A stretch of 64,000 nt of DNA from positions 1,907,664 to 1,971,663 of the forward strand of contig NZ_FNVV01000014.1 of NCBI RefSeq assembly GCF_900108345.1, read 5' to 3'. Source of the DNA: Bacteroides ndongoniae (lineage in GTDB: Bacteria; Bacteroidota; Bacteroidia; Bacteroidales; Bacteroidaceae). A program made the position numbers and the translations under genes. Under the pieces are notes generated by a model that was not told the origin of the DNA, made no database searches, and worked only from the letters and a program-made list of their open reading frames with translations. Positions 6,483-15,545 of this stretch are shown here, piece by piece (the stretch's first letter is position 1; each line of letters opens with the position of its first letter).

Positions 6483-8774
6483 TCAATAGCCGAAGCGCGA
6501 CGTATCCACATCCTTGTGTTCCTTCGCCTTGTAGCCACCGAATTTATAAGTAAACGAAAGGGATAGGAAGCGACTGTCCGCGTGCTGGTTTATCTCGAAC
6601 CGTTGCCCTCTGTCATTCACACGGGCATTAGGTGTCGCACTGTTGAACAGGTCGTTACCCGTCAGGCGGAGTTCGGCTTTCTGGTCGGCAGAGGTCCATT
6701 TCAGTCCGGCATCGACTTTCCAAACAGAAGACAAATCGTAATTCCCCTGAACGGAAGGACTGACATACAATCCGTTCAACTCCAGACTGATGGCCGGCTT
6801 TGAGGATAGCCGGAAGGTATTGTTCAGCATCACGATTCCTCGCCAAATGCGGTTATCGAAACCGATGGCATGATAATCCTTGCAGGCATCCCTGAGGTAG
6901 GAGCCGTTCAGCGTAAGACGGGAGTTCCAAACGTTGCCGACCGTGAACGGAACAATCACCGAAAGACCGAAGCTCTGCTCGTAATCGTAATTCACCGTCT
7001 GATAAATCATCGTCAGTTCGTCGGGGCTTTGGTAGGCCAACTGGGCAAACAAGTCTTTTACATGGGTATAATACAGGCTGAAGATGTATTTGCTTTTCAG
7101 GATGTAGGTCAGGTCGGCAGTATAGTCCGTCGAAGGGCGCAGGCCGGGATTTCCTACAACCTTAGCATAACCGTTGAGGTAACTCGTGGCGTCCTGCATA
7201 CTCCAATAGTCGGGATAGGCCTTATCTGAAGAGAAAGAAAGCTGGAAGATGTGGGAACTTGACGGGATATAGTTCAGCTGCATGGAGGGATAAACAGCCC
7301 ACTGCTTGTAATCGGCCAAGCGGTAATATTCCCCGGCAGCGGACAGAGAGAGCGACAGACGCTCGCCAAAGGCTTTCTCCAGCCCGGCATAGAAGTTGTA
7401 GGTCCGTTCGTCCAGCTTCGTCTCAGAATTCAGTGGTGACATGTCCCCTCCTTCCTGGGCGTGATAGAACTGGGAGCTTTCGTCGTTGGCAAAAGAAAAG
7501 TTGATGCCGTAGTTCAGACTCCAATCCTGGGGCAGGACGTGCGTCTGGCCTGCATAGACATTCCATCGGTTGATGCGCTGACGGCTGTCGGCCGAAAAGT
7601 TCTGTTCGTCCTCACTTGTCCGATTGCTGAACTCCTGCACACTTGGATAGGAATAACAGGTGTAATCCACGCCAATGTTCATTCCCCAACGTGCTGTATA
7701 GTAGAGGGTAAAGTTGTGCATCTGCTCGTCTCCTTTCCGGACGTTGGACGATTCCGACAAGATGCCCTCCGAGTTTTCAACCGTCCGCAGACTGGGAGTA
7801 ATGGCTGCCGTATAAGCCATATTCAAATGATCGTTCTCGGTTATCCGGTACTCCAAGGAAGTGCGGACGTTGTGGGTCAGCTTTCTTCTCAACCCGGTGT
7901 TGTATTGCTCCACATCGTGTACCACGTTGTCCAGCGTATGGTGGGAGATAAAATCGTACCCCGTCCGCCGTTTGGTATAGTCAGCAGCATAAAGTACATC
8001 CGCCGTCACCTTTCGCCCTCCGAAGGAAAAGTTCATGCGCCCGTTGCCCTGCGTATAGCGAGCTTGTGTAAAGTCGGCTCCGACTTCCCCGCGCAGGAAA
8101 GTGTCTTCGGACTTCCGGTCCTTCAGCACCAGATTGATAACCGCCCCTCGCACCCGGTATTTGGCTGGCGCGCTGTACATCACCTCTGCCTTCTCCACAT
8201 TGCTGACAGGCGTACTTTTCAGCAGACTTACCAGTTGCTCGCTTGACATGGACGAGGGGTGCCCGTTCAGTATCACCGTCACGCTTCCTGCTCCAATCAG
8301 GCTCAGGCTTCCGCCCTGCTCCAATACGCCCGGCAGGCGAGTCAAGGCTTCGTAGGCATTGTTTGCCGTCGTCTTTTCGGCCAAGGCTTCCACATCGTAG
8401 GTCAAGGCACCGTTCTCCGCTTTCACCAAAGGGCGTTGGGCACTGACCACCACTTCATTCAAGGCATAGGCATCCTGTTCGTCCATGGTTACCGTGCCGA
8501 CATTGCCCGACGAGTCATAATCCTTCACCACACTCTTATAAAGCAGGTGTTGGAAAATCAAGCGGTATTGCTTCATTTCCCGATGAAAGACGAAACGGCC
8601 CAACGAATCGGTAGTTACGCCATCAACAAATACAGAGTCCGGTGTCTGCATCACTACCGTTGCACCCTCAATCGGACATTGGTCCTTATCCGCCACACTT
8701 CCTCTTATCTCTTGCGCAGCCAAGCGAGTAGCTGCCACGATCAAACTTACCGTCAGAATAACAATCTGTTTCAT
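6483..8774 (-). CDS. Outer-membrane beta-barrel protein (TonB-receptor-like)
   Basis: About 763 residues. A signal peptide (MKQIVILTVSLIVAATRLAAQ) is followed by a carboxypeptidase-regulatory-like beta domain (about 22-95, IRGSVADKDQCPIEGATVVMQTPDS). Next come a plug-like domain (about 105-215, LNEVVVSAQRPLVKAENGALTYDV...LTRLPGVLEQGGSLSLIG) and a long barrel of the OMP_b-brl_3 type. It probably moves or senses a ligand at the outer membrane; the ligand is unknown. I place the start at 8774 because upstream codons do not give a signal peptide. It is divergent from a kinase/regulator pair 153 bp away, which likely controls it. Confidence 0.85.
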   Translation of the reverse strand: MKQIVILTVSLIVAATRLAAQEIRGSVADKDQCPIEGATVVMQTPDSVFVDGVTTDSLGRFVFHREMKQYRLIFQHLLYKSVVKDYDSSGNVGTVTMDEQDAYALNEVVVSAQRPLVKAENGALTYDVEALAEKTTANNAYEALTRLPGVLEQGGSLSLIGAGSVTVILNGHPSSMSSEQLVSLLKSTPVSNVEKAEVMYSAPAKYRVRGAVINLVLKDRKSEDTFLRGEVGADFTQARYTQGNGRMNFSFGGRKVTADVLYAADYTKRRTGYDFISHHTLDNVVHDVEQYNTGLRRKLTHNVRTSLEYRITENDHLNMAYTAAITPSLRTVENSEGILSESSNVRKGDEQMHNFTLYYTARWGMNIGVDYTCYSYPSVQEFSNRTSEDEQNFSADSRQRINRWNVYAGQTHVLPQDWSLNYGINFSFANDESSQFYHAQEGGDMSPLNSETKLDERTYNFYAGLEKAFGERLSLSLSAAGEYYRLADYKQWAVYPSMQLNYIPSSSHIFQLSFSSDKAYPDYWSMQDATSYLNGYAKVVGNPGLRPSTDYTADLTYILKSKYIFSLYYTHVKDLFAQLAYQSPDELTMIYQTVNYDYEQSFGLSVIVPFTVGNVWNSRLTLNGSYLRDACKDYHAIGFDNRIWRGIVMLNNTFRLSSKPAISLELNGLYVSPSVQGNYDLSSVWKVDAGLKWTSADQKAELRLTGNDLFNSATPNARVNDRGQRFEINQHADSRFLSLSFTYKFGGYKAKEHKDVDTSRFGY

Positions 8775-8900
8775 AAAGCATTCATTTATTTTGTTTTCAT
8801 GCCGCAAAGTAACGGCCTTTACGGCAGAAAGCTGGTTATGGCTTCGTTATGCTTTCCTTATATTATTGTTAGGAAACACCCGATTGTTAAGAGATTGTTA

Positions 8901-8908
8901 TATCTTTG
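8901..8908 (+). promoter_or_regulatory. -7 box of the sensor kinase operon
   Basis: TATCTTTG matches TAnnTTTG and lies 19 bp upstream of the kinase ATG. No clear TTTG -33 box is seen at the right spacing. Confidence 0.6.
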
Positions 8909-8927
8909 CCGACAAATCAAGACACTT

Positions 8928-10271
8928 ATGCCCGGCAAATACATCAAAATACTCACCTTTCTGAGCCTGATTATCATCGTAGCCATCCAAGGCTCGTGGC
9001 TGGTCCACACTTACCGGATGATAGAAGCAGAACTGTTGCAGGTCAGCAACCGTCTGTTCCCGCAGGCTGTTGTAGACGAGGCCAAAACACGTCTTGACCG
9101 GCTAAGCGATACCCAAGATGAAGATATCACCCTCAGTTTTTCTACGAATTTCGACTATGAAAGAGAAATCGACCAGACGCTGTTCGAATATCTGGCGGTA
9201 CTCACCAACCATTATGCCGACTCCATTTACCACTCATCCATCTCCTTGCCGCTGGCCGACTCCATCTTTACAGCCCGTCTGGCGCAAGAAGGGTATCAGG
9301 CCCAAGTGAAATGCCAGCTGGTCGACTCTCTTGGTGCGCCTCTTCAGGAAAAGATTGCTTCTGCCTGGAAACATCCGTTCAAGGTGCTTCAGACTAATCC
9401 TGTCTATTTGAACAGGGAACATACACAAGCCGTCCGGGCCACCATCCTGAACCCTTATTGGATTGCCTTCCGGCAGATGGGCGTCCTGCTCGTAGCTACC
9501 GCCCTGCTGCTGGTATTCGTGGCCGGATGCATCGTCTATCAGATACGCATCATCATTCGCCAAGACCGGATAGCCCGCCTGCGGCAGGACTTCACCTACG
9601 CCATGATTCACGACATGAAGACGCCCATCACCACCATCTCCATGACCGGACATACGTTGGAAAGCGGTCTGTTGGACCGGAATCCCGAACTGAAGAAACA
9701 GTATTTCTCCATCCTGCACGAAGAGAGTGCCCACCTGCTCGATCTGTCCGAGAAAATTCTGACCATCGCCAAGCTGGAGCAGTCGCGCCTGAAGTTGGCA
9801 CAAGAGCCGGTCAACCTGTCTGCCCTGTTCGACGAGCTGACACAGAAATACCGGATCCAGACCGACAAGGAAGTACCCCTTGAAACCCATTGCCCGGACT
9901 CCCTCATGGTAACAGCCGATGCCGAATACCTGAAGGAAGCCCTTAGCAACCTGATAGACAATTCGCTGAAGTATTCCGACGAATGTGTCACCATCCGCCT
10001 CTCTGCCGAAGAGCAAAACCGCCACGTCCTCATCCGGGTGTGGGATAACGGCTGGGGCATTCCGCTGAAACAGCAGAAGCACATCTTTGAAAAGTTCGAC
10101 CGCGGCGGACTGGAATACAAGAAAGAGAAGAAAGTGTCCGGCTTCGGCCTGGGGCTGAACTTTGTCTACAAAGTCATCACGGCCATGGGCGGAAGCGTTT
10201 CGGTAAACAGTATAGAAGGCAAGTTCAGTGAATTCACACTGACGCTGCCTGTTCAAGACAAGAAATTATGA
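8928..10271 (+). CDS. Membrane sensor histidine kinase
   Basis: A 447-residue kinase. The first membrane helix is at about 9-26, a ~155-residue periplasmic sensor segment follows, and the second helix is at about 183-207. The phosphoacceptor H228 sits in MIHDMKTPI, and the ATP-binding boxes are NLIDNSLKYS (N), DNGWGIP (G1) and GFGLGLNFV (G2). It should autophosphorylate on H228 and pass the phosphate to the regulator whose gene overlaps it by 4 bp. The ATG at 8928 is chosen because it opens directly into the first membrane helix. The sensed signal is unknown; the divergent outer-membrane protein is the obvious target. Confidence 0.92.
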   Translation: MPGKYIKILTFLSLIIIVAIQGSWLVHTYRMIEAELLQVSNRLFPQAVVDEAKTRLDRLSDTQDEDITLSFSTNFDYEREIDQTLFEYLAVLTNHYADSIYHSSISLPLADSIFTARLAQEGYQAQVKCQLVDSLGAPLQEKIASAWKHPFKVLQTNPVYLNREHTQAVRATILNPYWIAFRQMGVLLVATALLLVFVAGCIVYQIRIIIRQDRIARLRQDFTYAMIHDMKTPITTISMTGHTLESGLLDRNPELKKQYFSILHEESAHLLDLSEKILTIAKLEQSRLKLAQEPVNLSALFDELTQKYRIQTDKEVPLETHCPDSLMVTADAEYLKEALSNLIDNSLKYSDECVTIRLSAEEQNRHVLIRVWDNGWGIPLKQQKHIFEKFDRGGLEYKKEKKVSGFGLGLNFVYKVITAMGGSVSVNSIEGKFSEFTLTLPVQDKKL

Positions 10272-10969
10272 TACGAGTATTGCTGGTAGAAGACGACAAG
10301 AATCTGTGCTTCATCCTGAAGAGCAGCCTGGAGCAGATGATAGGCGGTTACGAAGTAGCCACCGCCCCCAACGGCCGGGAGGGGCTGGAACTGCTGGAGC
10401 AGAAGGAGTTCGACGTGATTGTGTCCGACGTAGAGATGCCGGTCATGGACGGCATGACCATGGTGCAGCACATCCGTCAGCGCTATCCCCGGCTGGCCGT
10501 CATCTTCATCACGGGACTGACGACTGCACGCGACGTCATCAACGGCTATCAGTCGGGCGCCGACTTCTACATCAAGAAGCCTTTCCTGCCCGAAGAGCTG
10601 AATGCCCATATCCGGGCTGTGCTGAAGATAAAACAGAGTGCCCCTGCCCCACAGACCGTGGACGTTCCCGCAGAAGAAGGATATGCCATCGGCAGTTATC
10701 GTTTCCTGCCCTCGCAACACCTGCTCTGCCACGGCACGAAGCGCCAGGCGTTGACACCCAAAGAAGCAAAAATACTCGAAATGCTCTGCCGCCGAAAAGG
10801 ACAAGTAGTCCAGCGCGACGACATCCTGACCACCGTATGGGAAACAGCCGACTTCTACTCTTCGCGCAGCCTGGACGTCTTCATCACCAAGCTCCGCAAG
10901 TATCTTTCCCAAGACTCCACCGTCACACTCAAATCGCTGAAAGGTGTTGGTGTCTGCCTAGAAGACTAA
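10268..10969 (+). CDS. OmpR-family response regulator
   Basis: A 233-residue regulator. The receiver domain (1-120) has the acidic pocket E8-D9-D10, phosphoacceptor D54 in VSDVEMPVMDG and K104 in YIKKPF. The C-terminal winged helix of the OmpR/PhoB type (about 140-230) contains LTPKEAKILEMLCRRKGQVVQRDDIL and SLDVFITKLRKYL. It starts in the ATGA overlap with the kinase gene, so the two are translated together. Once phosphorylated it should bind DNA, probably in the 8775-8927 divergent region. It converges on the EFR1 gene with 84 bp between, where I see nothing notable. Confidence 0.93.
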   Translation: MIRVLLVEDDKNLCFILKSSLEQMIGGYEVATAPNGREGLELLEQKEFDVIVSDVEMPVMDGMTMVQHIRQRYPRLAVIFITGLTTARDVINGYQSGADFYIKKPFLPEELNAHIRAVLKIKQSAPAPQTVDVPAEEGYAIGSYRFLPSQHLLCHGTKRQALTPKEAKILEMLCRRKGQVVQRDDILTTVWETADFYSSRSLDVFITKLRKYLSQDSTVTLKSLKGVGVCLED

Positions 10970-11053
10970 GCCTCGTCACCCTTCAACGAAGTACGGCATG
11001 AGGATCACGAAACACTGTGTCAGGAAAACATAAAGAACAGGAACTGTACACCT

Positions 11054-11857
11054 CTATTTAGGGCACGTGTAATAGCCTTTGCCCTGAGTCTTCGAGCCGT
11101 AGGCAATGGCATGCGTGGGGCAATAATGGTAACAAGCCAGGCAGTTGAGGCACCGACCGTTCCAGACGGGCATGTGTTTGCCCTCACGACGGGGATGCAC
11201 AGCCGTCAGCATAATGTTATCCACGGGACAAATCTCCGCGCAACGGCCGCAACCGATACAGGCGTCTGCGTCGGCACGGAACGCCTTGTCCGACGTCATG
11301 AAGCGGGCGAACAGCGGATAAATTACGTTGTTTTTCAGTCCCGGCAACGTACCTCTCCAGGTAAAATCGCCCCGCACTCCCGCCTTGATTTGCTCCGCTA
11401 CCTGTCGGACGGCGGCTGGAGCGGCAGCCAGCTTGCGGTCGCGCACTTCTGCCTTGTCTACATCGAAGCCGGGAAAGAGGACGTACGTATTGGGCATGAA
11501 GACTGTGAAGCCGGCATCAGCCCGTAGTCCTGCCCGACTCACCGTTTCACCCCACATGCGGTACAGGCGGCCTGCATCGTCGCCACAGGTTGCCAGCAGG
11601 CCGACGTAGTTTCGCCCGGGCACATAGCCCTGCACGTCCATCGACGCCAGCACGCCCGCCAGATACTTGGGAAGTCCCCACGAATGCACGGGGAAGACGA
11701 AGAACAGCGGTTCGCCCTCAGCCAACGTCACCGTCAGCCGTTCTGCTCCCGGCCTCATGTACAGGCCCATATCCATCACCGGCTGACCGCCCAACTCCCG
11801 GGCCAGCATAGCCGCCACATAACGGCTGTTTCCTGTTGCAGAAAAATAGAGTATCAT
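11054..11857 (-). CDS. EFR1-family ferredoxin with flavodoxin-like domain
   Basis: A 267-residue cytoplasmic redox protein. The N-terminal flavodoxin-like domain (about 1-160) begins MILYFSATGNSRYVAAML, the FMN phosphate-binding loop. The C-terminal domain binds two 4Fe-4S clusters through CIGCGRCAEICPVDN (about 200-214) and CLNCLACYHYCPTHA (about 240-254), with all eight Cys present. The combination is the EFR1 family, thought to couple flavin and iron-sulfur electron transfer; no substrate is known. It appears to be a single gene divergent from the transglutaminase gene. Confidence 0.9.
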   Translation of the reverse strand: MILYFSATGNSRYVAAMLARELGGQPVMDMGLYMRPGAERLTVTLAEGEPLFFVFPVHSWGLPKYLAGVLASMDVQGYVPGRNYVGLLATCGDDAGRLYRMWGETVSRAGLRADAGFTVFMPNTYVLFPGFDVDKAEVRDRKLAAAPAAVRQVAEQIKAGVRGDFTWRGTLPGLKNNVIYPLFARFMTSDKAFRADADACIGCGRCAEICPVDNIMLTAVHPRREGKHMPVWNGRCLNCLACYHYCPTHAIAYGSKTQGKGYYTCPK

Positions 11858-12049
11858 AACGTTTCTATAACAACAACATGCCCCGTTCGTTCATCCGCGG
11901 GACTTCTGCCGACAAAAATAAGGATTAATTCTTGTAGAAACATATCCAACAAGTTTTAATCCATCTGAATACTTGAACATTTCATTTATTATCGATTACT
12001 TTGTAGCCTGAACAATCCTATTTACAACCATTTTTTAACAGAACCCACA

Positions 12050-13270
12050 ATGAAAAGACTGAAAGGAAACCTGTTGATTTTACTTTTAAGTTTAGCCTGC
12101 TTCACAAGCCTGTCGGCACAAACCGATGCCGAACGGAAGTTTCTGGCCTCTACCGACTCGCTGAACACACAGTTTATCAACGCATATACCGGGAAGGACT
12201 ATCCGGCTGCCGAAGCCCTCTGCCAAAAGGTTATTGACCTCTACGACGCACATGCGTCGCAACTGGCCGAAGGCTATGCTTACGTCAAATACTCCTATTA
12301 CTATAACATGGCCAGCGTCCAGGCAATACGGGGGAAAAAGCAAGAAGCCGTCAGCAGCCTGCTCAAATCCCTGAACAGCAATAAGATGGAAGTCAGCTAC
12401 AACAGGGTAGTCAATGATGAGGACCTGAAAGACATTCTGGACGCACCTGAACTACAGCCCGCCCTGCAGCGACTGAAAGAGACCACCGATTACCTCTATA
12501 TCCTGCAAAATGCGCCGGAATACACCCGCACGCAGCCGGCCGACAGCCTGCCCCGGATTGTCTATGCGCAGGCCGACGAACCCGACTTGAAGCGCGTCCG
12601 TAACTATTTCCGGCTGGACAGCGTGGCCGTGGCGGGCGACGAACTGGCCACCATCAAAGGTATCCTGACCTATATCCACGACAAGATACGCCACGACGGC
12701 GGGAACGGCAATCCGACAGGTGGAAACAACTCCATCAACTTTGCCGAGGCCTGCAAGGACGGCAGCCGGGGCCTGAACTGCCGCGGACTGGCCACGGTGC
12801 TGAACGAGTGTTACCTGTCGATGGGTATCCCATCGCGCGTCATCACCTGCATGCCGAAGACGTACATCAGCGACTGCCATGTCATCAACGCCGTTTATTC
12901 GTCCACCCTCGGCAAGTGGCTTTGGATAGACCCCACGAACAACGCTTGGGTGACCGACGAACAGGGCAACCTGCTGAGCGTGCAGGAAGTGCGTGCACGC
13001 CTCAGAAGTGGGCAGCCCGTCCGGGTGAACGAAGAGGCCAACTGGAACAATGAAAAGAAGACTACGACAGAAGACTATCTGTACGAATACATGGCCAAGA
13101 ACCTGTTCTATCTGGAAAGCTGGACACGCTACGGGTTCAATACGGAAAGCGACTATGAGAATCTCATCAACTACATCTTCCTGCAACCCACCGGCTGCGA
13201 CAGCAGTCAACGGAATTCGAGGAACCTGTCCGTCAACGACGACCAGTACTTCTGGCAGGCTCCCCGATAA
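12050..13270 (+). CDS. Secreted transglutaminase-like protein
   Basis: A 406-residue exported protein with signal peptide MKRLKGNLLILLLSLACFTSLSAQ. An alpha-helical, TPR-like front half (about 25-180) is followed by a transglutaminase-like cysteine protease core. The catalytic triad is visible: C244 in GLNCRGLATVLNE, H277 in SDCHVINAVYS and D294 in WLWIDPTNNAWV. Bacterial members are usually peptidases or peptide-modifying enzymes, not true cross-linkers. It stands alone on the plus strand and converges on tpx 23 bp away. The substrate is unknown. Confidence 0.85.
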   Translation: MKRLKGNLLILLLSLACFTSLSAQTDAERKFLASTDSLNTQFINAYTGKDYPAAEALCQKVIDLYDAHASQLAEGYAYVKYSYYYNMASVQAIRGKKQEAVSSLLKSLNSNKMEVSYNRVVNDEDLKDILDAPELQPALQRLKETTDYLYILQNAPEYTRTQPADSLPRIVYAQADEPDLKRVRNYFRLDSVAVAGDELATIKGILTYIHDKIRHDGGNGNPTGGNNSINFAEACKDGSRGLNCRGLATVLNECYLSMGIPSRVITCMPKTYISDCHVINAVYSSTLGKWLWIDPTNNAWVTDEQGNLLSVQEVRARLRSGQPVRVNEEANWNNEKKTTTEDYLYEYMAKNLFYLESWTRYGFNTESDYENLINYIFLQPTGCDSSQRNSRNLSVNDDQYFWQAPR

Positions 13271-13293
13271 AAAGAAGGCTCAAGTGCCTATCG

Positions 13294-13899
13294 CTACAAC
13301 GCCTTCAGAGCAGCCTCGTAGTCAGGTTCGTCAGAAATCACTTTGACCAGCTGCGTGTAGCGCACCTTGCCGTCCTCGCCTATCACCACGACTGCACGGG
13401 CCATCAGCCCTTCCAGCGGACCGTCGGCCAGGCGAAGGCCATAGCCTTCTACAAAATCATGGCTGCGGAACAACGAGAGCGGCACTACGTTTTCCAGCCC
13501 CTCGGTGGTGCAGAAGCGTGACTGTGCAAAGGGCAAGTCCATCGACAGACAGAGTACCACGGTGTTCTCCAGTTCCGAAGCGCGAGCGTTGAACTGACGG
13601 ACGGACATGGCACACGTCGGCGTGTCGAGGCTGGGGAAGATATTCAGTATCACACGTTTCCCGCGATAAGACGACAGGCCGACTTCCTCCAGCGCAGCAT
13701 TCACCGCCCGGAAGTCGGGTGCCTCCTGACCTACTTCCACCATCGGCCCACAGGTATGAGCCTCGAACCCACGACAAATCACAATTTCTCTTTTTTCTCC
13801 CTCCGGATTTCCATTTCTAACTCCGGCTGTAGTATCAACTGGCATTGAAGCCAATGTAAAAGCTGTTCCCATACTTACGATAAATTGAAAGATATTCAT
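13294..13899 (-). CDS. tpx: Thiol peroxidase with an unusual N-terminal extension
   Basis: A 201-residue Tpx-type peroxiredoxin. The core shows the family signature NIFPSLDTPTCAMSVRQFN with peroxidatic C96 and the resolving C130 in SRFCTTEGL. It would reduce hydroperoxides using thioredoxin. Ordinary Tpx is about 165 residues and starts close to the fold. Here about 35 extra residues, MNIFQFIVSMGTAFTLASMPV onward, precede it and look like a weak signal peptide. The ATG at 13899 has AAAGGA upstream. The extension could send it to the periplasm; that is inference. Confidence 0.85.
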   Translation of the reverse strand: MNIFQFIVSMGTAFTLASMPVDTTAGVRNGNPEGEKREIVICRGFEAHTCGPMVEVGQEAPDFRAVNAALEEVGLSSYRGKRVILNIFPSLDTPTCAMSVRQFNARASELENTVVLCLSMDLPFAQSRFCTTEGLENVVPLSLFRSHDFVEGYGLRLADGPLEGLMARAVVVIGEDGKVRYTQLVKVISDEPDYEAALKAL

Positions 13900-13973
13900 A
13901 AAATAGTTTTTTCCTTTATCAACAATCTCACCCGCCATTTGGTTGCATGCCACAAAGGAAATACCTACATTTG

Positions 13974-13981
13974 CAAAAATA
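13974..13981 (-). promoter_or_regulatory. -7 box for tpx
   Basis: CAAAAATA on the plus strand is TATTTTTG on the tpx strand, a TAnnTTTG match 75 bp upstream of the tpx start. The leader would be about 65 nt. Confidence 0.5.
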
Positions 13982-14067
13982 AAAAGCAAGAAACCGGTTC
14001 GCCCGTACCCGAAAAAGGGACAACGGAACGTAGTCGAAATTCCCTCGCCCGAAAGGCCGATATACGA

Positions 14068-14155
14068 CGCTTGCACGGCTCACGAGAGACACTTGCACGG
14101 CTCGCGAGCAACACTTGCACGGCTCACGAGCAACACTTGCACGGCTCAGAAGGCC
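14068..14155. repeat. 22-bp array, family 2, copy 1 (four units)
   Basis: Four exactly 22-bp units at 14068-14089, 14090-14111, 14112-14133 and 14134-14155. The core is ACTTGCACGGCTCRCGAG, which contains a GCTCGCGAGC palindrome. It lies between the divergent tpx and djlA-like genes. The rest of the 385-bp gap, apart from the tpx promoter, shows nothing I can name. Confidence 0.85.
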
Positions 14156-14284
14156 TATAGGGAAGTACTAGGACAAGGTTGTTAACAGATTGTTTACCAA
14201 CTAAATACGTCCTATCAAGCAAGAATCGGGAAACGGAACCGGAAAACAGGAAAAATGAACATTTAAAAAACATCAGAAAGAACT

Positions 14285-15070
14285 ATGGGAGCAGGAAAAT
14301 GGATTGGCGGCATCATCGGCTTTATGGCCGGAGGACCGCTGGGCGCACTGGCAGGATTTGCAGTAGGGTCGTTGTTCGACCTCGACCGCCCCGCCACACA
14401 AGGCAGTTATTACGGTGACGAATATCAGACGGCCAACGACACATACCGGGGACAGCGCAACAGCTTTCTCTTCTCCATGCTTGTCATGGCGTCGTACATC
14501 ATCAAGGCCGACGGTCGCATCATGCACAGCGAAATGGAGTACGTACGCAACTTTCTGCGCACCAATTTCGGCGAAGCAGCCGTCAGCGAAGGACAGCAGA
14601 TTCTGCTGAACCTCTTCGAACAGCGCAAGCGTATGGACAGTCAGGATCCGATGGCCTTCAAGAATACGATACACGACTGCGGACAGCAGATAGCCGCTAA
14701 CCTGAGCTATGAAGAACGGTTGCAACTGCTCGCCTTCCTGGCCAATATTGCCAAAAGTGACGGCCACGTCTGCACGGCAGAGTTAGAGGCACTGAAGGAA
14801 GTAGCCATTTACATGGGACTGTCGGCGAAAGAAGTGGAGTCGATGCTCAACATGGGCGGCACTTCGCTGGAAGAAGCCTACAAAGTGCTCGAAATCGATC
14901 CATCGGCCTCCAACGACGAAGTACGTGCCGCGTATCGCCGCCTTGCCCTGAAGCACCACCCCGACCGCGTAGCTACGCTGGGCGAAGACATCAAGAAGGC
15001 AGCCGAAGAGAAATTCCAAAGTATCAACAATGCCAAGGAACTGATTTACAAAGCCCGAGGCATGAAATAA
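14285..15070 (+). CDS. DjlA-like co-chaperone (TerB + DnaJ domains)
   Basis: A 261-residue protein. A glycine-rich hydrophobic N terminus (about 5-30, WIGGIIGFMAGGPLGALAGFAVGSLF) probably inserts in a membrane. A TerB-like helical domain (about 60-180, YIIKADGRIMHSEMEYVRNFL...AKSDGHVCTAELEAL) follows. It ends in a J domain (about 196-258) with the HPD tripeptide in KHHPDRVATLG. This is the order seen in DjlA, which stimulates DnaK ATPase at the membrane. The J domain is C-terminal and complete. Confidence 0.88.
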   Translation: MGAGKWIGGIIGFMAGGPLGALAGFAVGSLFDLDRPATQGSYYGDEYQTANDTYRGQRNSFLFSMLVMASYIIKADGRIMHSEMEYVRNFLRTNFGEAAVSEGQQILLNLFEQRKRMDSQDPMAFKNTIHDCGQQIAANLSYEERLQLLAFLANIAKSDGHVCTAELEALKEVAIYMGLSAKEVESMLNMGGTSLEEAYKVLEIDPSASNDEVRAAYRRLALKHHPDRVATLGEDIKKAAEEKFQSINNAKELIYKARGMK

Positions 15071-15094
15071 GCAACACCCTTAAAAACAATCGCC

Positions 15095-15493
15095 ATGAAC
15101 GGAAGAATCACGTCACCCCGCATCACCGAGTTGCAGCCCGGTGAAATATTCGTTTTCGGAAGCAACCTCGAAGGCCACCACGGCGGAGGTGCCGCACTGC
15201 TGGCCTGGAAAAAGTGGGGAGCCATCTGGGGTCAGGGCGCCGGCCTGCAAGGACAGACCTACGGCATCCCGACCATGCACGGAGGCCCCGACCGCATCAA
15301 GCCTTATGTGGACGAATTCATCAGCTTCGCCCGCCAACATCCCGAACTGACATTCCTCGTCACCGAAATAGGCTGCGGCATTGCCGGATTCCGTCCTGCC
15401 GAAATAGCTCCGCTGTTCCGTGATGCTGTCGATGTAGAAAACATACACTTGCCACAGAGGTTTTGGGAGGTGCTACAACCTGCCGCACAGTAA
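15095..15493 (+). CDS. Conserved protein of the A1S_2505-like family
   Basis: A 132-residue protein with no signal peptide. It is conserved from bacteria to phages and has glycine-rich loops FVFGSNLEGHHGGGAALLA (about 19-37) and EIGCGIAGFRPAEIAPLF (about 97-114). The patterns recall nucleotide- or ADP-ribose-binding folds, but I see no proof of activity. It sits 25 bp after the djlA-like gene and 53 bp before aroA, so it is likely part of the same transcript. Function unknown. Confidence 0.65.
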   Translation: MNGRITSPRITELQPGEIFVFGSNLEGHHGGGAALLAWKKWGAIWGQGAGLQGQTYGIPTMHGGPDRIKPYVDEFISFARQHPELTFLVTEIGCGIAGFRPAEIAPLFRDAVDVENIHLPQRFWEVLQPAAQ

Positions 15494-15545
15494 TCCGCAA
15501 ACGAACACTCATTTTATACGATAACCCTTTAGCAAATACAACCCT

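Noticed and set aside
8928..8930. Starting the kinase at far upstream 8259
   Set aside because: The upstream stretch is the reverse of the barrel gene; the membrane helix and promoter support 8928.
14068..14155. Repeats as transposon ends
   Set aside because: No transposase or target duplication is near the arrays, and copies sit between intact genes.
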